From: Ruminococcus flavefaciens
GTDB taxonomy: Bacteria; Bacillota; Clostridia; Oscillospirales; Ruminococcaceae
Assembly (NCBI RefSeq): GCF_900143025.1
Contig: NZ_FRCT01000009.1
Span: 1-64,000 of the forward strand
DNA length: 64,000 nt
Direction: 5' to 3'
Positions 44,219 to 53,308 of this stretch are shown piece after piece (position 1 is the first letter of the stretch; the number at the start of each line of letters is the position of its first letter). The notes under the pieces were generated by a model that made no database searches, was not told where the DNA came from, and was given only the letters and a program-made list of their open reading frames with translations. A program made the translations under genes and the position numbers.

Positions 44219-45088
44219 ATGTCAAAACTGATATCAGATAAATTCAAGGAATGGGAAAAGCTCTGCGACGAACGTTTCAACAGGCTGAAGGCAAATGAAG
44301 AAAAACTCAATAAATTCTTCATCTCAGCATACGGGCTTGAACAAGAACTTACTCCCGAGGTAAGCGATGAGGAAATAACTGTGCGTCGTGCAGACCTGCA
44401 AAGGGAGATAAAAAGTCTCATAAGCTACGCTGTAGGCTGTATCTTCGGACGCTATTCCCTTGACAAAGAGGGCCTTTGCTATGCAGGCGGACAATGGGAC
44501 GACTCCGCATATTCTACCATTATCCCATGTGAGGATAATATTATGACCATAAACAGCGCTGAAAGCGGTCTTACGGCTGCGGTCATAAGCTTTGTTGAAA
44601 AAGTCTACGGCAGCGATACCCTTGAGGAAAATCTTTCATTCATAGCACAGGTACTCGGCGGAAGCGGCGATAACCGTGAAATATTACAAAGCTATCTAAG
44701 GAAAAGCTTTTTCAAAGATCATTCAAAAATATACCGAAACCGCCCTATATACTGGCAGTTCACCTCCGGCAGCAAGAAGGCTTTCAAAGCGATAATGTAC
44801 ATTCACCGCTATACTCCGGAAACACTTTCCATACTGAGAGAAAAATACGCTGTTCCCTATTTTGAACAGCTGAAAATTCTTCTTTCGGAGCAAAATTCGG
44901 AATACCGCAGTGCAGACAGCAGTAAAAAAGCTGCGATAAGAAGAAATATAAGCCGCACTCAGACACTAATACTTGAAATGGAGGGATTTTTACAAAGACT
45001 TAATATCCTCGCAGGTGAAAAAATCGTCCTCGACCTTGATGACGGTGTAAAAAACAATTACGAAAAGCTTAAAGATATACTCGAATAA
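44219..45088 (+). CDS. Stand-alone C-terminal domain of a PglX-type (BREX) methyltransferase
   Basis: The 289-aa protein matches the C-terminal end of PglX, the about 1200-aa adenine methyltransferase of BREX type 1: WEKLCDERFNRLKANEEKLN, YGLEQELTPEVSDEEITVRRADL, FGRYSLDKEGLCYAGGQWD, RPIYWQFTSGSKKAFKA and LDLDDGVKNNYEKLK. The N-terminal methyltransferase with its NPPY motif is absent. It has its own ATG and AGGAG site behind a 24-bp palindrome, so it is not simply a broken tail. No other brx/pgl genes are in the window. It may bind the DNA target or modulate a BREX system elsewhere. Confidence 0.75.
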   Translation: MSKLISDKFKEWEKLCDERFNRLKANEEKLNKFFISAYGLEQELTPEVSDEEITVRRADLQREIKSLISYAVGCIFGRYSLDKEGLCYAGGQWDDSAYSTIIPCEDNIMTINSAESGLTAAVISFVEKVYGSDTLEENLSFIAQVLGGSGDNREILQSYLRKSFFKDHSKIYRNRPIYWQFTSGSKKAFKAIMYIHRYTPETLSILREKYAVPYFEQLKILLSEQNSEYRSADSSKKAAIRRNISRTQTLILEMEGFLQRLNILAGEKIVLDLDDGVKNNYEKLKDILE

Positions 45089-45186
45089 ATCCTGTATTTC
45101 TCATCACCGATGAGTTGTTATTTCACTTTACTTTTTATGTTTTATGATCTATAATAAACACTGATATATCGACCAAGGAGGATAAA

Positions 45187-47508
45187 ATGAAGAGAATAAT
45201 ACTGAATATGGCACCATACTGGCATATCGTGCTTATCATACTCATGTTTCTCGGAATACAGGCGTACTGTGACCTTTCACTGCCTCAGTACACCTCGGAC
45301 ATGATAGATATAGGCATACAAAACCACGGTGTCGAGTATATTCTTCCCGAAAAATTGACATCGGAGGATATGCTGTACTCTACCCTGTTCATGACTGACA
45401 GCGAAAAGCAGAAATGGGAGAGCCTTTATACTCAAAACGGGGATATCTACAAAAGAAAGGCTTCCGATAAGGAGCTTGAAAGCTCAAACGCAGATTTCCT
45501 TATCCCTATAGCCCTGACACATCAGACAGGAAATATGAGCGAGGAGCAATTCAAAAACACTCTTAAAGAGTCTATGGCAAAAGCACCTCATCAGTCTCCG
45601 GAGGAGCTTGATATCGACAGCCTTACTCTCGATGAGATAAGCGAAAATATGCACATGGAGTTGAAAACACATGAGACTAAGAACGAAAAAGGCGTTCTTA
45701 CGACTTATGTTGATATGCGCCCGATAATGCTGGGACTTATAAGCAACGGTCAGCTTGATGCAGAGCAGATAACCACACTCCGCAGTCAGCTTGAAGAAAC
45801 CGTTTCAAAGGTAGGAAGCAATACCATGAAGTCAATGGGTATAGCTTATGCCATATCAGCAGACAAATCCGCAGGAGTTGATGTTGACAGCATACAAAAG
45901 AAGTACCTTTGGATACAGGGACTGAAAATGCTTTGCATGGCTTTCCTCATGCTTGCCGCTTCCATCGGTGCAGGCTATTTCGCAGCACGTACAGGTGCAG
46001 GCATAGGCCGTGACCTGCGTGAAAAGATATTCAAGAAGGTCATAGGTTATTCAAATACCGAAATAGATAAGTTTTCGACCGCTTCACTCATTACACGAAG
46101 CACAAATGATGTTCAGCAGATACAGAACGTGACCGCCGTGCTGCTGAGAGTCCTCATGTATGCCCCTATACTCGGTATCGGAGGCGTCATAAAGGTACTC
46201 AATACAGGCGCACATATGGGCTGGATAATCATTGCAGCTGTAGCTATTATACTCATGTTCATACTTGTACTTCTGATAATAGCTATGCCTAAATTCAAGA
46301 TAATGCAGAAGCTTGTTGACGGTCTCAACCTTATATCACGAGAGATACTGACAGGTCTCAGCGTTATAAGAGCCTTCGGACGAGAAAAGGAAGAGGAAAA
46401 ACGCTTCGACAAGGCTAATACGGAGCTTATGAAAACTCAGCTCTTCACAAACAGAGTCATGACCTTCATGCTTCCGGGTATGACACTGGTCATGTACGGA
46501 GTTTCGCTTACTATCGTATGGGTATCAGCTCACAGGATAGATACGGGCGACTTACAGGTCGGCGCAATGACAGCATTTATAAGCTACTCCATACAGATAG
46601 TAATGTCATTCCTTATGCTTACAGTAATGTCAGTTGTACTTCCACGTGCAGGTGTTGCTGCCGACAGAATAGATGAAGTGCTCAAAACAGACACTACTGT
46701 TCTTGAACCCAAAGAGCCAAAGACTATAACTGCTCCCACTGGTACAGTATGCTTTGACAACGTTTCATTCAAATATCCAAATGCCGATGACAATGCTGTA
46801 AGCAATATAAGCTTTACTGCAAGCTCAGGAAAGACTACTGCTATCATAGGCAGTACAGGCTGCGGAAAGACCACTCTCATCAATCTTATACCGCGATTTT
46901 ACGATGTTACAGAGGGAAGCATAACCGTTGACGGCATAGATGTCCGCGAGCTAAGCAAATCCGACCTCAGAAGCAGAATAGGTCTTGTTCCTCAGAAAGG
47001 CGTGCTTTTCTCGGGTACTATAAGCTCTAACCTTAAATTCGGAAAGCCCGATGCTGACGAAGACGAACTGGAAAAGGCTGCCGAAATCGCTCAGGCTATG
47101 GAATTCATCTCCGCTGACGAAAACGGCTTTGAAAGAGCTATATCTCAGGGAGGAAGCAATGTTTCGGGCGGACAGAAGCAGCGTCTTGCTATTGCAAGAG
47201 CTATCGTCAAAAAGCCTGAGATATACATTTTCGATGACAGCTTCTCGGCTCTTGATATGAAAACAGATGCTGCTCTCAGAAAAGGACTTGAAAAATACGT
47301 CAGAAATTCAGCTGTTATCATAGTTGCACAGCGTATAAGCACTATTATGAACGCCGACCAGATAATCGTACTCGATGACGGCAGGATAGTCGGCAAGGGT
47401 ACTCACAGAGAGCTTATGAAGTCCTGTGATACCTACAAGCAGATAGCAGGCTCTCAGCTCTCTGAGGAAGAACTGAAAAAGAGCATGGGAGGTGAGGATA
47501 ATGAGTGA
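45187..47508 (+). CDS. Heterodimeric ABC exporter subunit 1 (permease-ATPase)
   Basis: The 773-aa protein fuses an ABC type I exporter membrane domain to an ATPase. An unusually large loop (about 40-240) follows the first helix, as in some Firmicute heterodimeric exporters. The ATPase has Walker A GSTGCGKTT, signature NVSGGQKQR, and IFDDSFSALD with Asp in place of the catalytic Glu after Walker B. This suggests the degenerate site of a heterodimer. AGGAGG precedes ATG 45187. Its stop overlaps the next gene. Confidence 0.92.
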   Translation: MKRIILNMAPYWHIVLIILMFLGIQAYCDLSLPQYTSDMIDIGIQNHGVEYILPEKLTSEDMLYSTLFMTDSEKQKWESLYTQNGDIYKRKASDKELESSNADFLIPIALTHQTGNMSEEQFKNTLKESMAKAPHQSPEELDIDSLTLDEISENMHMELKTHETKNEKGVLTTYVDMRPIMLGLISNGQLDAEQITTLRSQLEETVSKVGSNTMKSMGIAYAISADKSAGVDVDSIQKKYLWIQGLKMLCMAFLMLAASIGAGYFAARTGAGIGRDLREKIFKKVIGYSNTEIDKFSTASLITRSTNDVQQIQNVTAVLLRVLMYAPILGIGGVIKVLNTGAHMGWIIIAAVAIILMFILVLLIIAMPKFKIMQKLVDGLNLISREILTGLSVIRAFGREKEEEKRFDKANTELMKTQLFTNRVMTFMLPGMTLVMYGVSLTIVWVSAHRIDTGDLQVGAMTAFISYSIQIVMSFLMLTVMSVVLPRAGVAADRIDEVLKTDTTVLEPKEPKTITAPTGTVCFDNVSFKYPNADDNAVSNISFTASSGKTTAIIGSTGCGKTTLINLIPRFYDVTEGSITVDGIDVRELSKSDLRSRIGLVPQKGVLFSGTISSNLKFGKPDADEDELEKAAEIAQAMEFISADENGFERAISQGGSNVSGGQKQRLAIARAIVKKPEIYIFDDSFSALDMKTDAALRKGLEKYVRNSAVIIVAQRISTIMNADQIIVLDDGRIVGKGTHRELMKSCDTYKQIAGSQLSEEELKKSMGGEDNE

Positions 47509-49354
47509 AAACAATAACAGCAATATGACTCCCGCCCGTCAGCGTGGACGAATAGGCAGCGGCGGCAGATTTGCTCCCGGTGAAAAGCCAAAGAACTTCA
47601 AAGGCTCGATGAAAAAGCTCATATCCTACCTGGGCGCTTATAAGATAGCTATTTTCATAGTTATGATACTTGCCGCAGTTGCTACTGTATTCTCCGTTGT
47701 TGGTCCTAAGATAATGGCAAAAGCCACAAATGCCCTTTTTGACGGACTTATGAGCAAGATAGCAGGTACAGGCGGTATCGACTTCGGCTATATCGGAAAG
47801 ATACTCCTCTTTACACTCAGCCTTTATATTTTCAGCTCAGTGGTAAGCTTTGCGCAGGGCTGGATAATGACAGGCATCTCACAGAAGATATCCTACAAAC
47901 TAAGAAAGGATATATCAGAAAAGATCGGACGTATGCCTATGGGCTACTTTGAGAGCCGAACCTATGGCGAGGTGCTGTCGCGTATCACAAACGACGTTGA
48001 TACTCTCGGCACAACTCTCAATCAGAGCATCACCCAGATAATAACATCTGTGGCTACTCTTGTGGGTACGCTTGTAATGATGCTTTCGATCTCACCGCTG
48101 ATGACACTTATATCAATCGTCATACTTCCGATATCAGCCATACTTCTGTCCCTTGTCATAAAGAAATCACAGAAGCATTTCCGTACTCAGCAGGAATATC
48201 TCGGACATATAAACGGTCTCGTTGAAGAGACCTACAGCGGTCATACAGTTGTTCAGGCTTTCAACAAGGAAGAAGAAACTTTGAAGGATTTCTGCAATAC
48301 AAACGATGTTCTGTATAAATCCGCATGGAAATCACAGTTCATATCGGGTATTATGATGCCTATTATGCAGTTCGTAGGTAATCTTGGTTATGCAGGCGTA
48401 GCTATCTCAGGCGGACTCCTTGCTATAAAGGGAGTTATCGGCATCGGCGATATACAGGCGTTTATCCAGTATGTCAAGCAGTTTACCCAGCCTATCCAGC
48501 AGATAGCTCAGGTCATAAATCAGGTACAGTCAATGACAGCGGCTGCTGAGAGAGTTTTTGAATTCCTTGAAGAAGAGGAAGAGGAACAGGTGCCTGATAA
48601 TGCGGTTATCCCTGAAAATGTAGTCGGCGATGTAAGCTTTGACCATGTTTCCTTTGGATATAACAAGGATAAGATAATCATTGGTGATTTCAGTGCCGAC
48701 ATAAAGGCTGGACAGAAGATTGCAATAGTTGGTCCTACGGGCGCAGGAAAAACCACAATGGTAAAGCTGCTCATGCGCTTCTACGATGTTAACGGCGGTA
48801 CTATCTCCCTTGACGGAACTGATATCCGCAGGATACCGCGCGGTGAGCTCAGAAAGAGCTTCGGCATGGTCTTGCAGGACACATGGCTTTTCAACGGCAC
48901 TATTATGGAGAATATCCGCTACGGCAGACTTGACGCCACAGATGAAGAGGTCATTGCAGCTGCAAAAGCCGCTCACGCTCATCATTTCATAAAGTCGCTG
49001 CCGAACGGCTACGATATGGTGCTCAACGAGGACGCAAGCAACGTTTCACAGGGACAAAAGCAGCTCCTTACTATTGCAAGAGCTATCCTTTCAGACTCTA
49101 AGGTAATGATACTCGACGAAGCTACTTCTTCTGTCGATACACGCACGGAGGTGCTCATACAGGACGCTATGGATCGCCTTATGAGCGGCAGAACAAGCTT
49201 TATAATCGCTCACCGCCTTTCAACTATAAAGAATGCTGATATCATACTCGTTATGAAGGACGGCGATATCATAGAACAGGGCAATCACCAGGAACTTCTT
49301 GAAAAGAACGGCTTCTACGCTCAGCTTTATAATTCACAGTTTGAAAGTGCATAA
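47501..49354 (+). CDS. Heterodimeric ABC exporter subunit 2 (permease-ATPase)
   Basis: The 617-aa partner has the six-helix domain (about 40-345), Walker A GPTGAGKTT, Walker B with catalytic Glu (MILDEATSSVD) and H-loop AHRLST. Its signature is NVSQGQKQL, with Gln in place of the second Gly of LSGGQ. Substrates of such pairs are drugs, peptides or lipids. ATG 47501 follows GGTGAGG and overlaps the subunit 1 stop by 8 bp. A strong terminator follows. Confidence 0.93.
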   Translation: MSENNNSNMTPARQRGRIGSGGRFAPGEKPKNFKGSMKKLISYLGAYKIAIFIVMILAAVATVFSVVGPKIMAKATNALFDGLMSKIAGTGGIDFGYIGKILLFTLSLYIFSSVVSFAQGWIMTGISQKISYKLRKDISEKIGRMPMGYFESRTYGEVLSRITNDVDTLGTTLNQSITQIITSVATLVGTLVMMLSISPLMTLISIVILPISAILLSLVIKKSQKHFRTQQEYLGHINGLVEETYSGHTVVQAFNKEEETLKDFCNTNDVLYKSAWKSQFISGIMMPIMQFVGNLGYAGVAISGGLLAIKGVIGIGDIQAFIQYVKQFTQPIQQIAQVINQVQSMTAAAERVFEFLEEEEEEQVPDNAVIPENVVGDVSFDHVSFGYNKDKIIIGDFSADIKAGQKIAIVGPTGAGKTTMVKLLMRFYDVNGGTISLDGTDIRRIPRGELRKSFGMVLQDTWLFNGTIMENIRYGRLDATDEEVIAAAKAAHAHHFIKSLPNGYDMVLNEDASNVSQGQKQLLTIARAILSDSKVMILDEATSSVDTRTEVLIQDAMDRLMSGRTSFIIAHRLSTIKNADIILVMKDGDIIEQGNHQELLEKNGFYAQLYNSQFESA

Positions 49355-49360
49355 ACGAAA

Positions 49361-49386
49361 AACGGTCTCACAAGAGACCGTTTTTT
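49361..49386 (+). terminator. Terminator of the ABC exporter operon
   Basis: ACGGTCTC-ACAA-GAGACCGT followed by TTTTTATT. Confidence 0.9.
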
Positions 49387-49436
49387 ATTGATTTGTATTG
49401 AATAATATGCTATACTTATCTTCGGAGGTAATATCT

Positions 49437-49982
49437 ATGACTTTTGAAAGACTTGAAAAGAATATAAGCGATAACATATACGAGGCTCAGCTCAAACTCG
49501 GCTACGATAACCGTCCTATGAGCCTTAACTATACAAATGCCACTCTTTGTCATCTCATCGGTAAGGACTACACAACAGATGAAATGGCTGAAATACTTGA
49601 AAAATTCGCCGAGGAAATGACGAAAAAGCTTGGAAAAATAGCTTTTCACAGTATAAAAGACGGCTTCTGCATCACTATACCAGCCGAAGGAACAGCCTAT
49701 GTTCACACACAAAGCCGTGAACATGAATTTATGGCAAAGCTTGTGGAAACAGTCAGATGCCATGCGGACACCGAAAAAGTACTTGCTGTATTTAAAGAAG
49801 CATCGGAAAATACTTCCATAACCGAGCTTAATAACGAAGAATTCCGCTATCTTATATATTTCCCGGATAAAAAGCCTGATGAATATTATTACTGCGTATC
49901 CGAGGAAGAAGAAATAGACGGAAGTATCCACGCATCATACCACAGGTTCATTCGTGAGGATTATGAGGAACTTGGGTTCTGA
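49437..49982 (+). CDS. DUF3877-like protein
   Basis: The 181-aa soluble protein begins MTFERLEKNISDNIYEAQLKLGY and has a Tyr-rich acidic C-terminal half (KPDEYYYCVSEEEEIDGSIHASYHRF). It resembles the DUF3877 family, which has no known function. ATG 49437 follows CGGAGG; a longer frame from 49398 is rejected. It is a single gene after the exporter terminator. Confidence 0.65.
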   Translation: MTFERLEKNISDNIYEAQLKLGYDNRPMSLNYTNATLCHLIGKDYTTDEMAEILEKFAEEMTKKLGKIAFHSIKDGFCITIPAEGTAYVHTQSREHEFMAKLVETVRCHADTEKVLAVFKEASENTSITELNNEEFRYLIYFPDKKPDEYYYCVSEEEEIDGSIHASYHRFIREDYEELGF

Positions 49983-50155
49983 AATGGACAAAAGCTGTAT
50001 TCGCCTATGAACACAGCTTTTCTGATCTGTCCGTTACAAAGAAATTGCCTCAGCCGATAATGTGCAGATATATCAACCGCGGCATCGCTCAAATAACAAC
50101 CCAATTATTCTCGCAATTTAATTATAGCATTTATATCTAACCATGTCAATATGAA

Positions 50156-50199
50156 AGAGCGTTATTTGTCTAAAGCAACAAATAACGCTCTGTTTTTTT
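50156..50199 (-). terminator. Hairpin AGAGCGTTATTTGT/ACAAATAACGCTCT
   Basis: A perfect 14-bp or longer stem flanked by eight T residues on the plus strand and some T on the minus strand. It probably ends both the DUF3877 gene and the K+ channel operon. Confidence 0.85.
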
Positions 50200-50207
50200 T
50201 ATTTATC

Positions 50208-51188
50208 TTATTTCTTTGATTTTACTATCTTTTCGCTTTTAACAATAAGGATATCATTTATTTTTACCTTGACATTTTCCGTGGGAACTATAGTAAGCTC
50301 GCCTCTCAGCACAACAAGAATGACTATATTGTATTTTTCACGTATGTCAGATACATTCATTCCCATAAAACAGCTTTCACGGTCAACAAATATCTCTCCG
50401 ACCTCTTTAATATCGCAGAATTTAGTATCAGAATGCTGATTTTTCGTGTACTGTTCAACAAATCCCGCACTTATGATACCTGTGGGGATAGCAACCACTC
50501 CAACTCCGAGAAAAGCTATACATATAGCCATAAGCTTGCCTATAACAGTTATGGGATAAATATCACCATAGCCTACAGTAAGAAGGGTCGATACGCTCCA
50601 CCATATGCCCGAAAATGCGTTCCTGAAAGTTTCAGGCTGAGCCTCATGCTCAACGCTGTATATTCCCAGCGATGATGCGAGCATAAGAACGATGATAATG
50701 AAAACGGATGAAATAATCTGGTTTTTCTTTTCTGTCAGGACTGTTGTGATAACGTGAAAGGAGTCATAATGTGCATTGACTCTGAAAAGGTGAAATATCC
50801 TTACCACTCTCAACATTCTGAATACGATGAAACCGTCAAGGAAGAAAAACGGCAGTATGGTAAGCAGGTCAACTATGCCGTCAAAGGAGATGAGAAATCT
50901 CATTCTCGCCGTGAATTTTCCTAACTTTGGATAAAGATAATCCGCTGTCCATATCCTGAGTATATATTCAATGCAGAATACCGACATAGTTGAAAGCTCT
51001 ATAACAGTAAAAAAACTGCTGAATCTTTCAAGCTGGTCAAAGGTGGAAAGGAAAACAGTAAGTATATTCAGAATAATTACAGTTACTATAAGATAATCAA
51101 AAAATCTGCTTGGGAAATCATATTTGTTTCCGATCTGAATAATATCAAAAATACGCTTCCTAAGCTTATTTTTCTTTACTTCACTCAA
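50208..51188 (-). CDS. Voltage-gated-type potassium channel
   Basis: The 326-aa protein has six membrane helices with an Arg-bearing S4 (FRMLRVVRIFHLFRV) and the K+ filter TVGYGD. The last about 70 residues form a small cytoplasmic domain resembling RCK-C/TrkA-C (MGMNVSDIREKYNIVILVVLRGELTIVPTENV). It likely moves K+ down its gradient. It overlaps the dGTPase gene by 8 bp and ends the five-gene minus-strand run. Confidence 0.92.
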   Translation of the reverse strand: MSEVKKNKLRKRIFDIIQIGNKYDFPSRFFDYLIVTVIILNILTVFLSTFDQLERFSSFFTVIELSTMSVFCIEYILRIWTADYLYPKLGKFTARMRFLISFDGIVDLLTILPFFFLDGFIVFRMLRVVRIFHLFRVNAHYDSFHVITTVLTEKKNQIISSVFIIIVLMLASSLGIYSVEHEAQPETFRNAFSGIWWSVSTLLTVGYGDIYPITVIGKLMAICIAFLGVGVVAIPTGIISAGFVEQYTKNQHSDTKFCDIKEVGEIFVDRESCFMGMNVSDIREKYNIVILVVLRGELTIVPTENVKVKINDILIVKSEKIVKSKK

Positions 51189-52605
51189 TTCCGCTCAGCT
51201 CCCTGTAAAGTTTTTGTGCATAGCCGTCTGTCATGCCGCAAATGAAGTCAGTTACCAGCATAAGCCTTAGGTAAAGCTTTTCATTCTCCTGCTTTCCCTT
51301 TGAATTTATCCTGTAGGCACGTATATAGTTCTCGGAAACAAGCTTCATTATGCGCTGTTCTATGGCGGAGCTTTCATGCTCTGTGTCGTAAATTATCGCT
51401 GCATTGACAAGCTTGCTCAGCAGGAATTCGTATATCTCACCTGCTGCTATCTCAAGCCTGCATATCTCCTTGGACTGAAAAACATATCGGAATGCTATAT
51501 CTCCCAGGGCATAAGCAAGAGCATTTCCGTGTGAAGCTGCAAGAAGCTCCTTAGGGAAGCTGCCTTCCATTATCTCCTTGTAATTATTTGTAAAACCGAA
51601 AGCCGCACATTTCAGCAATACACCCTGTACATAGATAGTCCAGCGCTGAACAGAATTCTGCTCAGGTGAGGATATACCATTTTCACACGCCTGACGGTAA
51701 TAGTCCTCAAGCTTATTGACAGCCTTTCCGTATTCCTCTCTCTCGGCTTCATCTGCGCATTTATCCATATACTTATTTTTCAGGTCTGACAATAGCCGTT
51801 CATAACTTACAAAGCCTTTTTTTACAGCGTCCTCGATATCTGCTGTCTTATAAGCGATATCGTCAGCAGATTCAAGTATGAAAGCAAGAGGGTGACGGCA
51901 GTCAACAGCTCCCGTACTGTTTACTATATCCTCAAAAATATCCTTATCGGCATAGTAATAGCCCATTTTCTTATCCTTGATGTTACCGCTCTTTTTATTT
52001 ATAGCTGTTGACGGAACAGGATACTTTATGATAGTATTCAGCAGAGTATAGGTGAGGTTCATTCCGTTTTCATCAACAAGGAAATGAAGCTTCGTAAGCA
52101 GCCTGAGTGCCTGCGCATTGCCCTCAAAGTGATAAAGGTCGCCAAGCATCTGCGGAGTAAGCAATTCATCTATCTTTCTGCCGTCAAATTCAAGCTTATG
52201 CAAATTTTTCCTGAACCAGTCACGGACATAGTCCTCACCGAAATGACCGAATGGAGGATTGCCGATATCATGGATAAGTCCCGCACATTCAAGAACACTG
52301 CATATCTTGCCGATATCCTCATAGGTCAGGTCAGCGTCCTTGTTGTATTGCAGTATATTGCGGAATATCATCTGACCGAGGGATTTTGCAAATGAAGATA
52401 CTTCAAGAGAATGAGTAAGACGGGTCCTTACAAAGTCTCCCCTGTCGAGAGGAAAAACCTGTGTCTTGTCCTGCAAGCGGCGGAATGACGCACTGCCGAT
52501 TATCCTGTGATAATCACGCTGAAACTCATTTCTTGTATCTGTACTTACAGAAGTAGTCGAATAGCTCCTTCTGCGCTTTTCGCATAATAATTTTTTCCAG
52601 TTCAT
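51181..52605 (-). CDS. dgt: dGTP triphosphohydrolase
   Basis: The 474-aa HD-domain protein has FRRLQDKTQVFPL, RLTHSLEVSS with the first metal His, HDIGNPPFGH with the HD pair, and a later metal Asp in ESADDIAYKTADIED. It hydrolyses dGTP to deoxyguanosine and tripolyphosphate, keeping nucleotide pools balanced and sometimes limiting phage. Length and motif order are normal. It starts 1 bp after sfsA ends. Confidence 0.93.
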   Translation of the reverse strand: MNWKKLLCEKRRRSYSTTSVSTDTRNEFQRDYHRIIGSASFRRLQDKTQVFPLDRGDFVRTRLTHSLEVSSFAKSLGQMIFRNILQYNKDADLTYEDIGKICSVLECAGLIHDIGNPPFGHFGEDYVRDWFRKNLHKLEFDGRKIDELLTPQMLGDLYHFEGNAQALRLLTKLHFLVDENGMNLTYTLLNTIIKYPVPSTAINKKSGNIKDKKMGYYYADKDIFEDIVNSTGAVDCRHPLAFILESADDIAYKTADIEDAVKKGFVSYERLLSDLKNKYMDKCADEAEREEYGKAVNKLEDYYRQACENGISSPEQNSVQRWTIYVQGVLLKCAAFGFTNNYKEIMEGSFPKELLAASHGNALAYALGDIAFRYVFQSKEICRLEIAAGEIYEFLLSKLVNAAIIYDTEHESSAIEQRIMKLVSENYIRAYRINSKGKQENEKLYLRLMLVTDFICGMTDGYAQKLYRELSGIE

Positions 52606-52606
52606 A

Positions 52607-53308
52607 TTACAGCTCCGTTCTTACCATAATTGGCTTGTCGATAACTATACTATCGGGAGTAACGATGCAGTCATACGCAAGTATATGGACTCCTGCCTGC
52701 TGTGCTGCTCTGAGAGCATCACCAAACTCCCTGTGCATCTCGTCATTGGGACGAAATTCCTTTATTTCCTTCATCTGTATAACAAAGAGCAGATATGCTC
52801 CGTATCCCTCACCTGCTGCGCGTACAAGCTCATTTATATGCTTAACTCCCCGTTCGGTTGGAGCGTCGGGAAAGCTTGCTATACCGCAGTTTTCAAGAGT
52901 AACGCCTTTTACTTCGAGAAAAGATATCTTTCCCTTATCCTCTATACTGAAATCGAATCGTGAAGCTCCGTATGTAAACTCGCGGCGTATAACAGCCTGC
53001 TCCGAGAATAAATTACCGCCTTTCAGCCACTCATCAGCCGCCGCATTAGGTATCTGTGAATCCATATTCACGAGCAGAGGCGGAAGTCCGTCACGCAGCT
53101 TTTCAACTACAACAAGGTCATATCTTGTCTTTCTTTCGGGATTAGACGAGCGCTCGAGATATACCGCAGCGCCCTCACGAAGAAGCTCCCTGCACCGTCC
53201 CGTATTCTTTACATGGACACGCTCTTTTCTGCCCTCTATAAGCACATCTGCGATGAACCTGTTGGGACGTTCAAGAAACACAGCTTTTTCAATATGTTGA
53301 TACTTCAT
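52607..53308 (-). CDS. sfsA: SfsA family DNA-binding/nuclease protein
   Basis: The 233-aa protein has the SfsA marks RPNRFIADV, VHVKNTGRCRELL, RFDFSIEDKGKISFLEVKGVTLE and FPDAPTERG. The D...ExK arrangement is the PD-(D/E)xK-like site. It was named for sugar fermentation stimulation; relatives have nuclease activity. ATG 53308 after AAGGA is preferred to 53338. It overlaps the end of the membrane glycosyltransferase gene by 20 bp. Confidence 0.92.
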   Translation of the reverse strand: MKYQHIEKAVFLERPNRFIADVLIEGRKERVHVKNTGRCRELLREGAAVYLERSSNPERKTRYDLVVVEKLRDGLPPLLVNMDSQIPNAAADEWLKGGNLFSEQAVIRREFTYGASRFDFSIEDKGKISFLEVKGVTLENCGIASFPDAPTERGVKHINELVRAAGEGYGAYLLFVIQMKEIKEFRPNDEMHREFGDALRAAQQAGVHILAYDCIVTPDSIVIDKPIMVRTEL

